From positions 1 to 15,236 of the forward strand of contig JAILIJ010000206.1 in assembly GCA_024695315.1 (NCBI GenBank): a stretch of 15,236 nucleotides of DNA, given 5' to 3'. The notes beneath the pieces were generated by a model. That model was not told the origin of the DNA and searched no databases. It saw only the letters and a list, made by a program, of their open reading frames with translations. Made by a program: the position numbers and the translations under genes. Source of the DNA: Bacteroidaceae bacterium. GTDB taxonomy: Bacteria > Bacteroidota > Bacteroidia > Bacteroidales > Bacteroidaceae. This document shows, in pieces, positions 1 to 8,900 of the stretch; the first letter of the stretch is position 1; the number at the start of each line of letters is the position of its first letter.

Positions 1-1
1 C

Positions 2-160
2 TTTGATGCGATTGGTCAGTTTGACGTCCGAATTCAGGCGCAGATTGAAACGCGAAAAGGTAACTACCCTGACCTATTACGTACAGGGCGATTACAACTG
101 GGCTGGCAAATATTTTGCCAACGTAGGCATGAGCATGGAAGCCAACACTCATCAAAATGA
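2..160 (+). pseudogene. Frameshifted fragment of a probable SusC/TonB-dependent outer-membrane receptor
   Basis: Two overlapping frames read as one protein fragment. Frame 2 (from base 2) gives FDAIGQFDVRIQAQIE and runs to about base 76. Frame 3 (from about base 72) continues with TYYVQGDYNWAGKYFANVG. The second stretch resembles the beta-strand pattern (DYNW..KYF......EA) of SusC/RagA-type TonB-dependent receptors. Neither frame alone is convincing throughout: frame 2 stops at 158-160 and frame 3 at 267-269. I infer a single-base frameshift near 71-80 in a decayed gene, or a gene remnant cut by the window edge. Receptor identity is from remembered family patterns on only about 50 residues, so confidence is low to moderate. 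A sequencing error is an alternative explanation for the shift. Confidence 0.4.
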
Positions 161-552
161 AAATAATAGGCCTTACGAAGGTAATACGAAGGGTTGCCGA
201 AGGAGGTGGGGTAAAAAACTACACACTTACGAATATACGATTATCACTTTCTACACAAAAATACGATAAGTAGATTTTTGTGCTATACTATCATATCATC
301 ATAATAATAAAATATAGTATAACTATCATTCATTAACCATCTTTTATTTCCAAATTTGTTTATCATTTTATAATAAACTTTAGGAATTAAATACATTTCT
401 CTGTTCTTAAAACAAACAATAAGCATAATTTCATACTAAAAAGGAATTGTAATATTTATAAGCAAAAGTATGTATTATTGTGCAAATAAAGGCACTTTAT
501 GTAACAAATTGATACTTGTTTTTGCACTAATTATAAAAAGATGAGCAAAAAT
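161..552. other. AT-rich stretch without a supported gene
   Basis: Very AT-rich DNA between the receptor fragment and the acyltransferase promoter. Short open stretches exist, for example ATG at 157 for 38 codons, but they show no recognisable family or initiation signal. No hairpin with a T-run, tRNA or clear repeat was seen. Confidence 0.5.
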
Positions 553-584
553 ATTGGTAAAAAGAAAAACTTATGCTATTTTTG
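553..584 (+). promoter_or_regulatory. Bacteroidota primary-sigma promoter of the acyltransferase gene
   Basis: A perfect -7 element TATTTTTG lies at 577-584 (consensus TAnnTTTG). An ATTG matching the -33 TTTG lies at 553-556, with a 20-bp spacer. Transcription would start near 589-592, inside the reading frame that opens at ATG 541 and about 37 nt before ATG 628. This is the main reason for choosing 628 as the translation start. Confidence 0.6.
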
Positions 585-627
585 CGCAAATAATAAATTA
601 GCAAAAGTAGATAAATTAAGACAACGA

Positions 628-1662
628 ATGCAAGAAGATATAATAGCACCAATTCCAAAAGAAGTGCTGAAATCAGAGTTAACAGAAGATAAGCGCCTTC
701 GTTTCACTAACAGAAGTAACAATGAAATTTACATCTGCACATGGCAAGACTCGCCAAATGTGGTGAAAGAAATAGGACGCTTAAGGGAAATTGCGTTCCG
801 AGCTGCCGGAGGTGGTACTGGTAAAGCACTCGACCTCGACGAATTCGATACATGCGAGAACCCATACAAACAGCTTATCGTATGGAATCCAGATGCGGAA
901 GAAATCATTGGAGGCTACAGATATATCCTCGGACCTGACATCAAATTCGCTAAAGATGGACAACCATTATTGGCTACTTCACACATGTTCAAGTTTTCCG
1001 ATAAATTCATTAAGGATTACCTGCCTTACACTATCGAACTCGGACGTTCATTCGTAACTCTTGAATACCAGTCTACACGTGCTGGAAGCAAAGCTATTTT
1101 TGCTCTCGACAACTTGTGGGACGGACTCGGAGCATTAACAGTCATAATGCCAAATTGTAAATACTATTTTGGTAAAATGACTATGTACCCCTCTTTCCAC
1201 AGAATGAGCCGAGACATGATTCTTTATTTCCTAAAGAAACATTTCGGAGACAACGAAAATCTTATCTTCCCAATGTGCCCTCTACAACTCGATCACACAG
1301 AGGAAGAACTATCAAAAATATTTACAGAAGACGACTTGAAAGCTGACTTTAAGATTCTAAATAAAGAAGTCAGATCTTTCGGTTTTAACATTCCACCACT
1401 TGTAAATGCGTACATGGGACTCTCACCTACTATGAAGATGTTCGGTACTGCTATTAACGATGGTTTCGGAGATGTAGAAGAAACAGGCATTCTTATTGCT
1501 GTAAATGAAATCCTTGAAGACAAACGAGTACGTCACATAGACACTTTTGCCAAGGAGCACCCCGAACTAATAAAATTCACAAGTGGAGCCAACAAAGTTT
1601 TCTACATACCTTCCAATAAGGATGAACTTAAAAATGATGTAGACTTCGAAAACATCAAATAA
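628..1662 (+). CDS. GNAT-type N-acyltransferase (hemolysin-like, PF13444 type)
   Basis: Predicted cytoplasmic acyltransferase of the group often annotated 'hemolysin', related to the OlsB/GlsB enzymes that N-acylate ornithine or glycine with 3-hydroxy fatty acids to make aminolipids. From ATG 628 it has 344 residues. Hallmarks are RLREIAFRAAGGGTG (about 51-65), the DEFD segment just after it, IIGGYRY, and ELGRSFV (about 137-143). No signal peptide or membrane segment is seen. The frame is open from ATG 541, but those 29 extra residues are translated from the promoter at 553-584 and look non-conserved. The CoA-transferase follows after 42 bp with no terminator or obvious promoter between, so co-transcription is likely. 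The PlsC-like O-acyltransferase partner that completes aminolipid synthesis in some Bacteroides is not in this window, so the acceptor is unknown. The family call is firm; the substrate is inference. Confidence 0.8.
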   Translation: MQEDIIAPIPKEVLKSELTEDKRLRFTNRSNNEIYICTWQDSPNVVKEIGRLREIAFRAAGGGTGKALDLDEFDTCENPYKQLIVWNPDAEEIIGGYRYILGPDIKFAKDGQPLLATSHMFKFSDKFIKDYLPYTIELGRSFVTLEYQSTRAGSKAIFALDNLWDGLGALTVIMPNCKYYFGKMTMYPSFHRMSRDMILYFLKKHFGDNENLIFPMCPLQLDHTEEELSKIFTEDDLKADFKILNKEVRSFGFNIPPLVNAYMGLSPTMKMFGTAINDGFGDVEETGILIAVNEILEDKRVRHIDTFAKEHPELIKFTSGANKVFYIPSNKDELKNDVDFENIK

Positions 1663-1704
1663 GCATCTTTTGGTATCAAAGACACAATAAAATTTACATA
1701 TAAT

Positions 1705-3204
1705 ATGGCATTCACAAGACTTACAGCAGCCGAAGCAGCTGCCTTGATCAAAAACGGAGACAACATCGGACTGTCCGGTTTTACACCAGCAGGAACACCA
1801 AAAGCAACAACTGCAGAAATTGCAAAAATAGCCCATGCAGAGCATGAAGCTGGACGCCCATTCCAGATAGGCATTTTCTCTGGAGCGTCTACAGGTATGT
1901 CTTGTGATGGAGCACTTGCTCAGGAAGATGCTATTCGCTACCGAGCACCATATACTACTAACGCGGTTTTCCGCGGAAAAGTTAACGAAGGAAAAATACA
2001 CTACAACGATATACACCTCAGCCAAATGGCTCAGGAACTACGTTACGGATTCCTTGGAGAAGTAGACTACGCTATCATCGAAGTTTGCGCTATAGAAGAT
2101 GATGGCAAGGCTTATCTTACTGCTGCCGGAGGTATAGCACCAACAATAGCTCGATTGGCTAAAAAGGGTATCATCATAGAACTTAACGCATTCCATAGCC
2201 CTAACTCTATAGGCATTCATGATGTCTATGAGCCAAAGGACCCACCTATGCGAGAGGCTCTTCTTATAAATAAGGTTACTGACCGTATCGGTACGCCTTA
2301 CCTTCAACTGGACCCAAAGAAAATCTTAGGCGTTGTTGAATGTAACATACCTGACGAGGCAAGAGCTTTCAAGGGAGCTGACCCTGTAACTGATAAGATT
2401 GGAGAAAATGTAGCTAACTTCCTGATGGGAGAACTAAAGCGCGGAATAATTCCACCAAGCTTCCTACCTTTCCAAAGTGGAGTCGGTACTACTGCTAACG
2501 CAATTCTTGGTGCATTAGGTAATAATCCTGAAATGCCTGCCTTCGAAATCTTTACAGAAGTACTTCAGAACTCAGTTGTCGACCTTATGTATAAGGGAAG
2601 AGTAAAATGTGCATCTACTTGTTCACTTACCGTAACAAACGAGGTACTTACTGACATGTACAAGAATATGGACTTCTTCAAGGACAAACTCGTTATTCGT
2701 CAGTCTGAGATTTCTAACAGCCCAGAACTAATTCGACGACTCGGAGTTATTGCCATCAATACCGCCATCGAATGTGATATCTACGGTCACGCAAATTCTA
2801 CTCAAATTTGCGGTACAAAGATGATGAATGGTATCGGAGGATCAGGCGATTTCGAACGTAACGCATTCCTATCTATCTTCACTTGCTCTTCTGTAGCAAA
2901 GGACGGAAAGATTTCTTCAATAGTGCCTTTCTGCTCACATATCGACCACACAGAGCACGATATCAACATTATTGTTACAGAACAAGGCGTCGCTGACCTT
3001 AGAGGCAAGAGCCCTATACAGAGAGCTCACACAATAATTGAGAATTGTGCACATCCTGACTATAAGGAACTCCTTTGGGACTACCTCAAGATTAGCCAAA
3101 AGGGACAATCTTGGCACAACTTATCAGCCGCTCTATCTTTCCACGACACTTTCGTCAAAGAAGGCGATATGCATAAAGTCGATTTTTCAAAGTACTCTAA
3201 ATAA
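1705..3204 (+). CDS. Succinyl-CoA:acetate CoA-transferase (acetyl-CoA hydrolase/transferase family)
   Basis: Class I CoA-transferase predicted to move CoA between succinate and acetate (possibly also propionate) in the cytoplasm. In succinate/propionate-forming Bacteroidota this links acetyl-CoA disposal to the succinate pathway. The 499 residues match the usual length. Visible signatures are GVGTTANAI (259-267), FTEVLQNS (283-290) with E285 as the likely catalytic glutamate that forms the glutamyl-CoA thioester (aligned with Glu294 of the Acetobacter enzyme AarC), NGIGGSGDFERNAF (375-388) for the CoA/oxyanion loop, and SHIDHTEHD and TEQGVADLRG near the C-terminus. The start MAFTRLTAAEAAALI is typical. 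The gene lies 42 bp downstream of the acyltransferase and is followed by a strong hairpin. Family identity is secure; the exact acid specificity (succinate, propionate, butyrate) cannot be read from sequence by eye. Confidence 0.92.
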   Translation: MAFTRLTAAEAAALIKNGDNIGLSGFTPAGTPKATTAEIAKIAHAEHEAGRPFQIGIFSGASTGMSCDGALAQEDAIRYRAPYTTNAVFRGKVNEGKIHYNDIHLSQMAQELRYGFLGEVDYAIIEVCAIEDDGKAYLTAAGGIAPTIARLAKKGIIIELNAFHSPNSIGIHDVYEPKDPPMREALLINKVTDRIGTPYLQLDPKKILGVVECNIPDEARAFKGADPVTDKIGENVANFLMGELKRGIIPPSFLPFQSGVGTTANAILGALGNNPEMPAFEIFTEVLQNSVVDLMYKGRVKCASTCSLTVTNEVLTDMYKNMDFFKDKLVIRQSEISNSPELIRRLGVIAINTAIECDIYGHANSTQICGTKMMNGIGGSGDFERNAFLSIFTCSSVAKDGKISSIVPFCSHIDHTEHDINIIVTEQGVADLRGKSPIQRAHTIIENCAHPDYKELLWDYLKISQKGQSWHNLSAALSFHDTFVKEGDMHKVDFSKYSK

Positions 3205-3218
3205 CATATATACATAAA

Positions 3219-3259
3219 CAATAAAAATCCTATTACAGCCTAGTAATAGGATTTTATTG
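3219..3259 (+). terminator. Rho-independent-like terminator after the CoA-transferase gene
   Basis: The arm AAAATCCTATTAC pairs with GTAATAGGATTTT across the six-base loop AGCCTA. Outer A/T pairs extend the stem to about 17 bp with one bulge, and ATTGTTTCT follows. It sits 15 bp after the stop codon. The symmetry could also serve the opposing HU transcript. Confidence 0.8.
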
Positions 3260-3279
3260 TTTCTGTACCCCCAAAAAAC

Positions 3280-3312
3280 AAAAAAAGAGGTGAACCATAA
3301 AAAGTTCACCTC
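3280..3312 (-). terminator. Terminator of the HU-like gene
   Basis: Read on the minus strand: GAGGTGAAC, an eight-base loop, GTTCACCTC, then a run of seven T. The stem arms are 3304-3312 and 3287-3295. It begins about 20 bp past the HU stop codon and lies back to back with the CoA-transferase terminator. Confidence 0.85.
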
Positions 3313-3332
3313 ATTTTTATCCTTCTGGGAAT

Positions 3333-3605
3333 TTAGTTGATGGCATTATCAACGTCTGCACCTGCCTTGAATTTTGCAACCTTCTTTGCAGGAATAGTCA
3401 TTGCAGCCTTTGTTAGAGGGTTAATGCCCTGACGCTCTGGACGCTCAGAAACAGAGAATGTACCAAAACCAACGAGAGCAACCTTATCACCAGCCTTTAG
3501 AGCATCTGTAATTGCCTCGATAAAACCGTCGAGAGCCTTCTTAGAATCTGACTTGCTCAATCCTGACTTATCAGCGATTGCGCTTACGAGTTCACTTTTG
3601 TTCAT
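3333..3605 (-). CDS. HU/IHF-family DNA-binding protein
   Basis: A 90-residue histone-like protein that binds and bends DNA as a dimer in the nucleoid. The N-terminus MNKSELVSAIADKSGLSKSD is the standard HU helix pair. The family signature is at 46-65 (GFGTFSVSERPERQGINPLT), followed by the IPAKKVAKFKAG beta-arm and C-terminal strand. Length is normal for HU. The gene is monocistronic, with a textbook promoter about 90 bp upstream of its start and its own terminator. Codon use is biased towards frequent codons, as expected for an abundant protein. Whether it acts as a homodimer or with paralogues cannot be told here. Confidence 0.95.
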   Translation of the reverse strand: MNKSELVSAIADKSGLSKSDSKKALDGFIEAITDALKAGDKVALVGFGTFSVSERPERQGINPLTKAAMTIPAKKVAKFKAGADVDNAIN

Positions 3606-3702
3606 AGATTTTTTAAATTAAAGGAATTTTGTTTATTAGCTTATCTTATTAAGTTTTTCAATGTTAAACACAAAGCATGGTTCTTTGCGTATTTTCCGAA
3701 TG

Positions 3703-3733
3703 CAAATATATAGGAATAATTTCGCTGAACAAA
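3703..3733 (-). promoter_or_regulatory. Promoter of the HU-like gene
   Basis: On the minus strand, TTTG (3730-3733), a 19-bp spacer, and TATATTTG (3703-3710) match the Bacteroidota primary-sigma consensus exactly. The predicted transcription start is near 3697, giving a leader of about 90 nt, rather long for this group. It diverges from the rhomboid promoter about 110 bp away. Confidence 0.8.
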
Positions 3734-3816
3734 TAAAAAATCAAAAAAAAACTATAAATCATGAAAAAAAAATTGCTTTTAGAATGATTTATCCCCATAA
3801 TGAGAGAAAAAAGCAC

Positions 3817-3824
3817 TACTTTTG
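3817..3824 (+). promoter_or_regulatory. -7 element of the rhomboid gene promoter
   Basis: TACTTTTG matches TAnnTTTG exactly and lies 21 bp upstream of ATG 3846. No good TTTG is seen at -33. The predicted transcription start is near 3830, leaving a leader of about 15 nt. Confidence 0.55.
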
Positions 3825-3845
3825 CAGTCTAAATAAAAGTTGATT

Positions 3846-4721
3846 ATGAATATACCTCCAATAATAAAAGGATTGCTGCTTATTAATATAGCAGCTTATA
3901 TAATAGACGAATTGTTCGGAAACCAGCTCAGCCTGATTTTTGGACTCTACTATTTCGCACACCCAAATTTCGGAATCTGGCAGTTATTCACTTACATGTT
4001 TATGCATGGAGGATTTATGCACCTTTTCTTCAACATGTTCGCCCTTTGGATGTTTGGACGCATAATGGAACAAACTTGGGGACCTAAAAAGATGATTATT
4101 TATTATCTTATTTGTGGATTAGGAGCTGGACTGACACAGGAACTCGGACAATCTATAGGATTGATAGAACCATACGCAAGAACAATTGGAGCATCTGGTG
4201 CCGTATACGGAATACTTCTCGCATTCGGCATGACATATCCAAACGAAAGACTTTTCGTGATTCCTATACCTTTCCCTATAAAAGCTAAATACTTTGTGGG
4301 ATTCTATGCCGCACTCGAACTCATGGAATGTCTCACAATGAAAGATGGAGTAGCACACGCTGCACACCTCGGAGGTATGCTGTTCGGTGCTTTACTCATT
4401 ATTCTTTGGAAAAGAAAAGCTTCTCGTAATAGCTACTACCAAGGACAAAGCTTTTGGTCACAGACCACTACTTATGACTCGTATGACAAAGGAGAAGATA
4501 GCTTTTTTGACAAACTTACAGGTATGTTCAAAAACAAAAAGCCTAAAGGACCAAAAATGACTGTTTCATACGGAAATAGGCAGGCCGATTATAAATATAA
4601 CGAGGAAAAGAAAAAAAACGATGAAGAAATAGATCGTATTCTTGATAAAGTACGCAGAGGGGGATACTCTTGCTTGACCGAAGACGAAAAAAAAACTCTC
4701 TTTGACGCAAGCAAAAGGTAA
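3846..4721 (+). CDS. Rhomboid-family intramembrane serine protease
   Basis: Polytopic inner-membrane protease that cleaves substrates within or near membrane segments. From ATG 3846 it has 291 residues; a TTG at 3840 in the same frame is a less likely start. The N-terminal half has the expected helices. Active-site features are complete: H54, H59 and N63 in HGGFMHLFFN, the nucleophile S117 in GASGAVYG, and H174 in HAAHLGG. After the last helix (about 176-188) comes a charged cytoplasmic tail of about 100 residues. It ends in a lysine/glutamate-rich stretch and the motif LDKVRRGGYSCLTEDEKKTLF, cut by one residue from the pattern I recall in other Bacteroidota rhomboids. The EEP-domain gene follows after 47 bp, probably in one transcript. 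Substrates are unknown. Confidence 0.93.
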   Translation: MNIPPIIKGLLLINIAAYIIDELFGNQLSLIFGLYYFAHPNFGIWQLFTYMFMHGGFMHLFFNMFALWMFGRIMEQTWGPKKMIIYYLICGLGAGLTQELGQSIGLIEPYARTIGASGAVYGILLAFGMTYPNERLFVIPIPFPIKAKYFVGFYAALELMECLTMKDGVAHAAHLGGMLFGALLIILWKRKASRNSYYQGQSFWSQTTTYDSYDKGEDSFFDKLTGMFKNKKPKGPKMTVSYGNRQADYKYNEEKKKNDEEIDRILDKVRRGGYSCLTEDEKKTLFDASKR

Positions 4722-4768
4722 GAAGCTGAAGCTTTCAATATATAGATAATGTTTGTGTTTTTTCAGAA

Positions 4769-5845
4769 ATGAAACGTGCAATAAAAATCACATTGATATA
4801 TACTTTCCTTGCCATTAACCTGTTAATGATTTTGGCAATGAACATCTGTGTGTATAGCTCATATCTTAGCCCACACGTATATCCTAATTGGTCATATCTA
4901 GGACTGATATTCCCTGCATTTCTGATTATAAACCTTGCGTTCATACCGTTCTGGCTTATATTCAGAAGAAAATTCACTTTGGTACCTATTGCAGGAATGT
5001 TTGTTTGTGCATGGGCGATAAGAACGATTTTCCCTATAAACTTTGGTGTGGACAACTCGGACGCAGACCTAAAAATTATGACATATAACGTCATGCACAT
5101 GGGGGACTCTACCAGCCGTAAAAAAGACCCAAGAGAAAACCCTATACTCATGTACATCATAAACCAGGAAGCTGACATTGTATGCCTACAAGAAGCACTT
5201 CATATTGATTATGGCAAAAATCTTGACACACTCAGAACTATCTATCCTTACATAGAAATGCAAGTGTCAGAGAGCAACTTCATGGCTATACTGTCAAAAT
5301 TCCCTATTTTAGAAACTGTTAACCTAAACGACTCTATAGTACATAATAGGACATTTGGGTACAAAATAAAATTCAACGATGACACTCTATTTGTCATCAA
5401 TAATCATTTTGAGTCTTTCAAACTCGCCGACGATGATAAAGAAAACTATCGTGAAATACTAGAGAATCCTGAGGATGCTTCTACCGATGAAAAGTTCTCC
5501 TCACTAATGAAAAAAGTTAAAGCGGCAAACTCTACCCGAGCTCTACAAGTCGACTATATGAGCAATTACATAAAAAACTGCTCTGAAAGAAATATCATTT
5601 TTTGCGGAGACTTTAATGATGGGCCAATATCATATACCCACAATAAAATGACTAAACATCTAAACGACAGCTACACAAGAGGCGGAAATGGACACGGTAA
5701 TACATATAACCGAAGTGGCATGTACTTTAGAATTGACAACATATTAGTGAGCGAGAATATCAAGGTTTGCAAAGCGAAAGTGGACAAAAGTATTAACACA
5801 AGTGACCACTACCCTTTAATTTCTTGGTTAAAAATGCACAAATAA
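4769..5845 (+). CDS. Membrane-anchored endonuclease/exonuclease/phosphatase-fold protein
   Basis: A 358-residue protein with three hydrophobic segments at the N-terminus (about 5-30, 42-65, 70-90), followed by a soluble EEP (DNase I-like) domain. The domain's metal and catalytic residues are all visible: N107 in MTYNV, E142 in VCLQEA, H213 in NNHFES, D281 and N283 in GDFND, D323 in RIDNI, and D346-H347 in SDHYP. The fold hydrolyses phosphodiester or phosphomonoester bonds in nucleic acids, phospholipids or inositol phosphates; the true substrate cannot be told. Membrane topology is not decided by sequence alone. The gene follows the rhomboid by 47 bp with no terminator between, so the two probably form an operon. 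Confidence 0.88.
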   Translation: MKRAIKITLIYTFLAINLLMILAMNICVYSSYLSPHVYPNWSYLGLIFPAFLIINLAFIPFWLIFRRKFTLVPIAGMFVCAWAIRTIFPINFGVDNSDADLKIMTYNVMHMGDSTSRKKDPRENPILMYIINQEADIVCLQEALHIDYGKNLDTLRTIYPYIEMQVSESNFMAILSKFPILETVNLNDSIVHNRTFGYKIKFNDDTLFVINNHFESFKLADDDKENYREILENPEDASTDEKFSSLMKKVKAANSTRALQVDYMSNYIKNCSERNIIFCGDFNDGPISYTHNKMTKHLNDSYTRGGNGHGNTYNRSGMYFRIDNILVSENIKVCKAKVDKSINTSDHYPLISWLKMHK

Positions 5846-5876
5846 ATATATTAAACCAATAATTTATTTACTTATA

Positions 5877-5914
5877 AGCACGCATTTAAGAAAATTTCAC
5901 TAATTTTGCGTGCT
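5877..5914 (+). promoter_or_regulatory. secDF promoter flanked by an 8-bp inverted repeat
   Basis: The -7 element TAATTTTG is at 5901-5908; transcription would start near 5914, with a leader of about 52 nt. AGCACGCA (5877-5884) and TGCGTGCT (5907-5914) are a perfect inverted repeat, 22 bp apart, whose right arm overlaps the end of the -7 element. It could be an operator, since it lies mostly upstream of the transcript. The -33 element is not clear. Confidence 0.5.
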
Positions 5915-5965
5915 ATATAAATCTGAATATCTATTAAAATCAATCAATATTAATTATTAACTAAA

Positions 5966-8900
5966 ATGCAAAACAAAGGATTTATTAAGTTTTTGGCTGT
6001 AGCGCTGACTCTTATCTGCTGTTTCTACCTCAGCTTCTCCGTTGTCACTTGGCACGTAGACAAAGAGGCTGCAAGCATGGACGAGAAAAAGGCTGAACTT
6101 TATTTGGATTCTCTGAACACAAATAAGTTCTACCTCGGAAGCTACACTCTCAAGGACTGTCGCGAAACTGGTATCGGCCTTGGTCTTGACCTTAAGGGCG
6201 GTATGAACGTAATCCTCGAAGTGAGTGTACCTGAAGTCATCAATACGCTCGCAGACCACAAAACAGATCCTGCATTTGTCCAGGCATTGAACGATGCCAA
6301 GAAAGAGACAGTGGAGGATCAGAGTAATTTCATCAACGTATTTGTCCAGAAGTATAAAGAAAATGCTAAGGGTACACCTCTTGCATCTATCTTTGCTACT
6401 CAGCAACTCAAGGGCAAGGTCAACACGAACTCTACTGACAATGAAGTCATCGAAGTACTTCACCAGTCAGTTGATGAGGCAGTAAATAACTCTTTCAACG
6501 TCCTACGTACTCGTATCGACCGCTTCGGAGTTGTACAGCCTAACATCCAAAAGATTGAGGGACAGAGTGGACGAATAATGATCGAACTTCCTGGTATCAA
6601 AGAACCAGAGCGTGTTCGTAAACTCTTACAGGGTTCTGCTAACCTTGAGTTCTGGGAGACTTATGACACTCAAGCTATCGTACCTCTTCTCGTTCAACTC
6701 AACAATGCTCTTCGCAACAATGTCAAATCAACTGCTAAGGCTGACACAACAGCTACAGCACAGACTGCTAATGAGGAAACTGAAGCTAATGCTGATTCTG
6801 CAAAGAACTCAAGCAGCATCCTCGCACAAGTTAAGTCTGAGAACAAGGCTAACATTAACGAAGATAAGGCAGTTGAGGAAATGAAGAAGGAAAATCCTCT
6901 CTTCGCTATCCTCTCACCTGCTCAGGGTGATTACGGATGTGTCGTTGGTATGGCTCTTTCTAACGATACTGCTGAAATCAACAAACTCATCAACTCTGAA
7001 ACCGCTAAGCGTATCCTTCCTGTTGACCTCTCACTCAAATGGGGTGTTAAAGGAGAAGATAAAGCTGGTAAGGTATTCCACCTTTACGCTATCCGCATGA
7101 CAGGTAAGGCTGGACGCGCACCTCTCGAGGGTGAAGTTGTAACTGAGGCTAAGGACGAATTCGATCAGTTCGGTAGACCATGCGTTTCCATGAAGATGAA
7201 CACAGAAGGTGCACGTCGTTGGTCTTCACTCACAGAAGCTAATGTAGGACACGCAATCGCTATCGTACTCGACAACTGCGTATACTCTGCTCCAAACGTA
7301 AATGGTAAGATTGACGGAGGTAGCTCACAGATCACTGGTAACTTCACAACAAACGATACAAAGGACCTTGCTAACGTTCTTCAGTCTGGTAGAATGCCTG
7401 CTCCTGCAAGCATCGTACAGGAAGATATCGTAGGTCCAACTCTCGGACAGCAGTCTATCGAGGCTGGTGCATGGTCATGTGTCATCGCATTCATCCTCCT
7501 TATGATTTACATGGTTGCTATGTATGGCTTCAAGGCTGGTATGATTGCAAACTGCGCACTTATCCTTAACTTCTTCTTCTCATTCGGTATCCTTACATCA
7601 CTCGGTGCTGCACTTACTATGTCAGGTATCGCCGGTATGGTATTGACACTCGGTATGGCAGTTGATGCTAACGTGCTCATCTACGAACGTACTAAGGAAG
7701 AAATGAAGGCTGGCAAGAATGTAAAAAATGCTATCGACGCTGGTTATAGCAACGCATTCTCTGCAATCTTCGACTCTAACTTGACAACTATCATCACAGG
7801 TGTTATCCTCTACAACTTCGGTACAGGACCTATCAAGGGATTCGCAACAACACTTATGATTGGTATCGTTTGCTCATTCTTTACTGCTGTATGGCTTACA
7901 CGTATAGCTTATGAGCACTTCGTAAACAATGGCAAGTGGCACGATCTTACATTTACTACTCCACTCTCTAAGAACTTGATGCAGGGAACTAAGTTCAACT
8001 TCATGGGTAAGTACAAGCTTTCTTTCTCAGTATTCGGCATCCTTGCTGTAATATGCCTTGCATCACTCTTCACACGTAGACTTAGCCAGTCTATCGACTT
8101 CACAGGTGGACGCAACTACAAGGTTGAGTTCGTGAAGGAGGTAAATCCAGAAGATGTAAAGACTGCTATTGTTAATAAGTTCGAAAGCAAAAAGACTTCT
8201 GACGATGCAGTTACAGTTTCTGTTATCTCTGTCGTTGGAGCAGATGGTAAGACAGGTAACACAGTTCGTGTTTCTACTAACTACCGCATCAATGAGGATG
8301 GAGCAAATATAGATGCAGAAATCGAAAATACACTCTATGATGCATTCGTAGAAGGTGGATTCATTGACGGCACAGTAACAGCAGAGCAATTCCTCGACCG
8401 TGACAACCGTGATGGTGGTTCTATCATCTCTTCTCAGAAGGTAGGTCCATCTATCGCAGAAGATATCACAATAGGAGCTATCAAATCTGTCATACTCGCT
8501 ATCTTTGCAATCTTCATCTACATCCTTATCCGCTTCCGTAACCTCGCTTACTCTTTAGGTGCAATCCTTGCACTCGTTGTGGATACTCTCCTTGTCATCG
8601 GAGCATTCTCACTCTTCTATGGAATACTCCCATTCTCACTCGAAATTGACCAGACATTCATCGGAGCAATCCTCACAGTAATCGGTTACTCTATCAACGA
8701 TAAGGTGGTTGTATTTGACCGTATACGTGAAAACTTCCAGCTCTATCCAAAGCGCGACCGTCAGCGTCTCTTCAACGAGGCTTTGAACTCATGTCTCGCT
8801 CGTACTATCAACACTTCAGTTTCTACATTCGTTGTGCTCCTCGCTATTATCACTCTCGGTGGTGAAAGCATCCGCGGTTTCGCATTCGCAATGATTCTTG

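Noticed and set aside
157..273. 38-codon open frame starting ATG at 157
   Set aside because: No initiation signal or family resemblance; the opening residues superficially recall other proteins but continue at random.
541..627. ATG 541 as the start of the acyltransferase
   Set aside because: The 29 extra residues overlap a consensus promoter and look unlike the family; ATG 628 is preferred.
1567..2025. 152-codon minus-strand frame
   Set aside because: Cysteine-rich shadow of the CoA-transferase and acyltransferase coding strands.
3661..3843. 60-codon plus-strand open frame
   Set aside because: Lies across the HU promoter and leader, is lysine/asparagine-rich AT translation, and matches no family.
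4735..5178. 147-codon minus-strand frame
   Set aside because: Antisense to the EEP protein's membrane segments, which explains its hydrophobic look.
5957..6463. 168-codon minus-strand frame under secDF
   Set aside because: Antisense shadow of well-supported SecD sequence.
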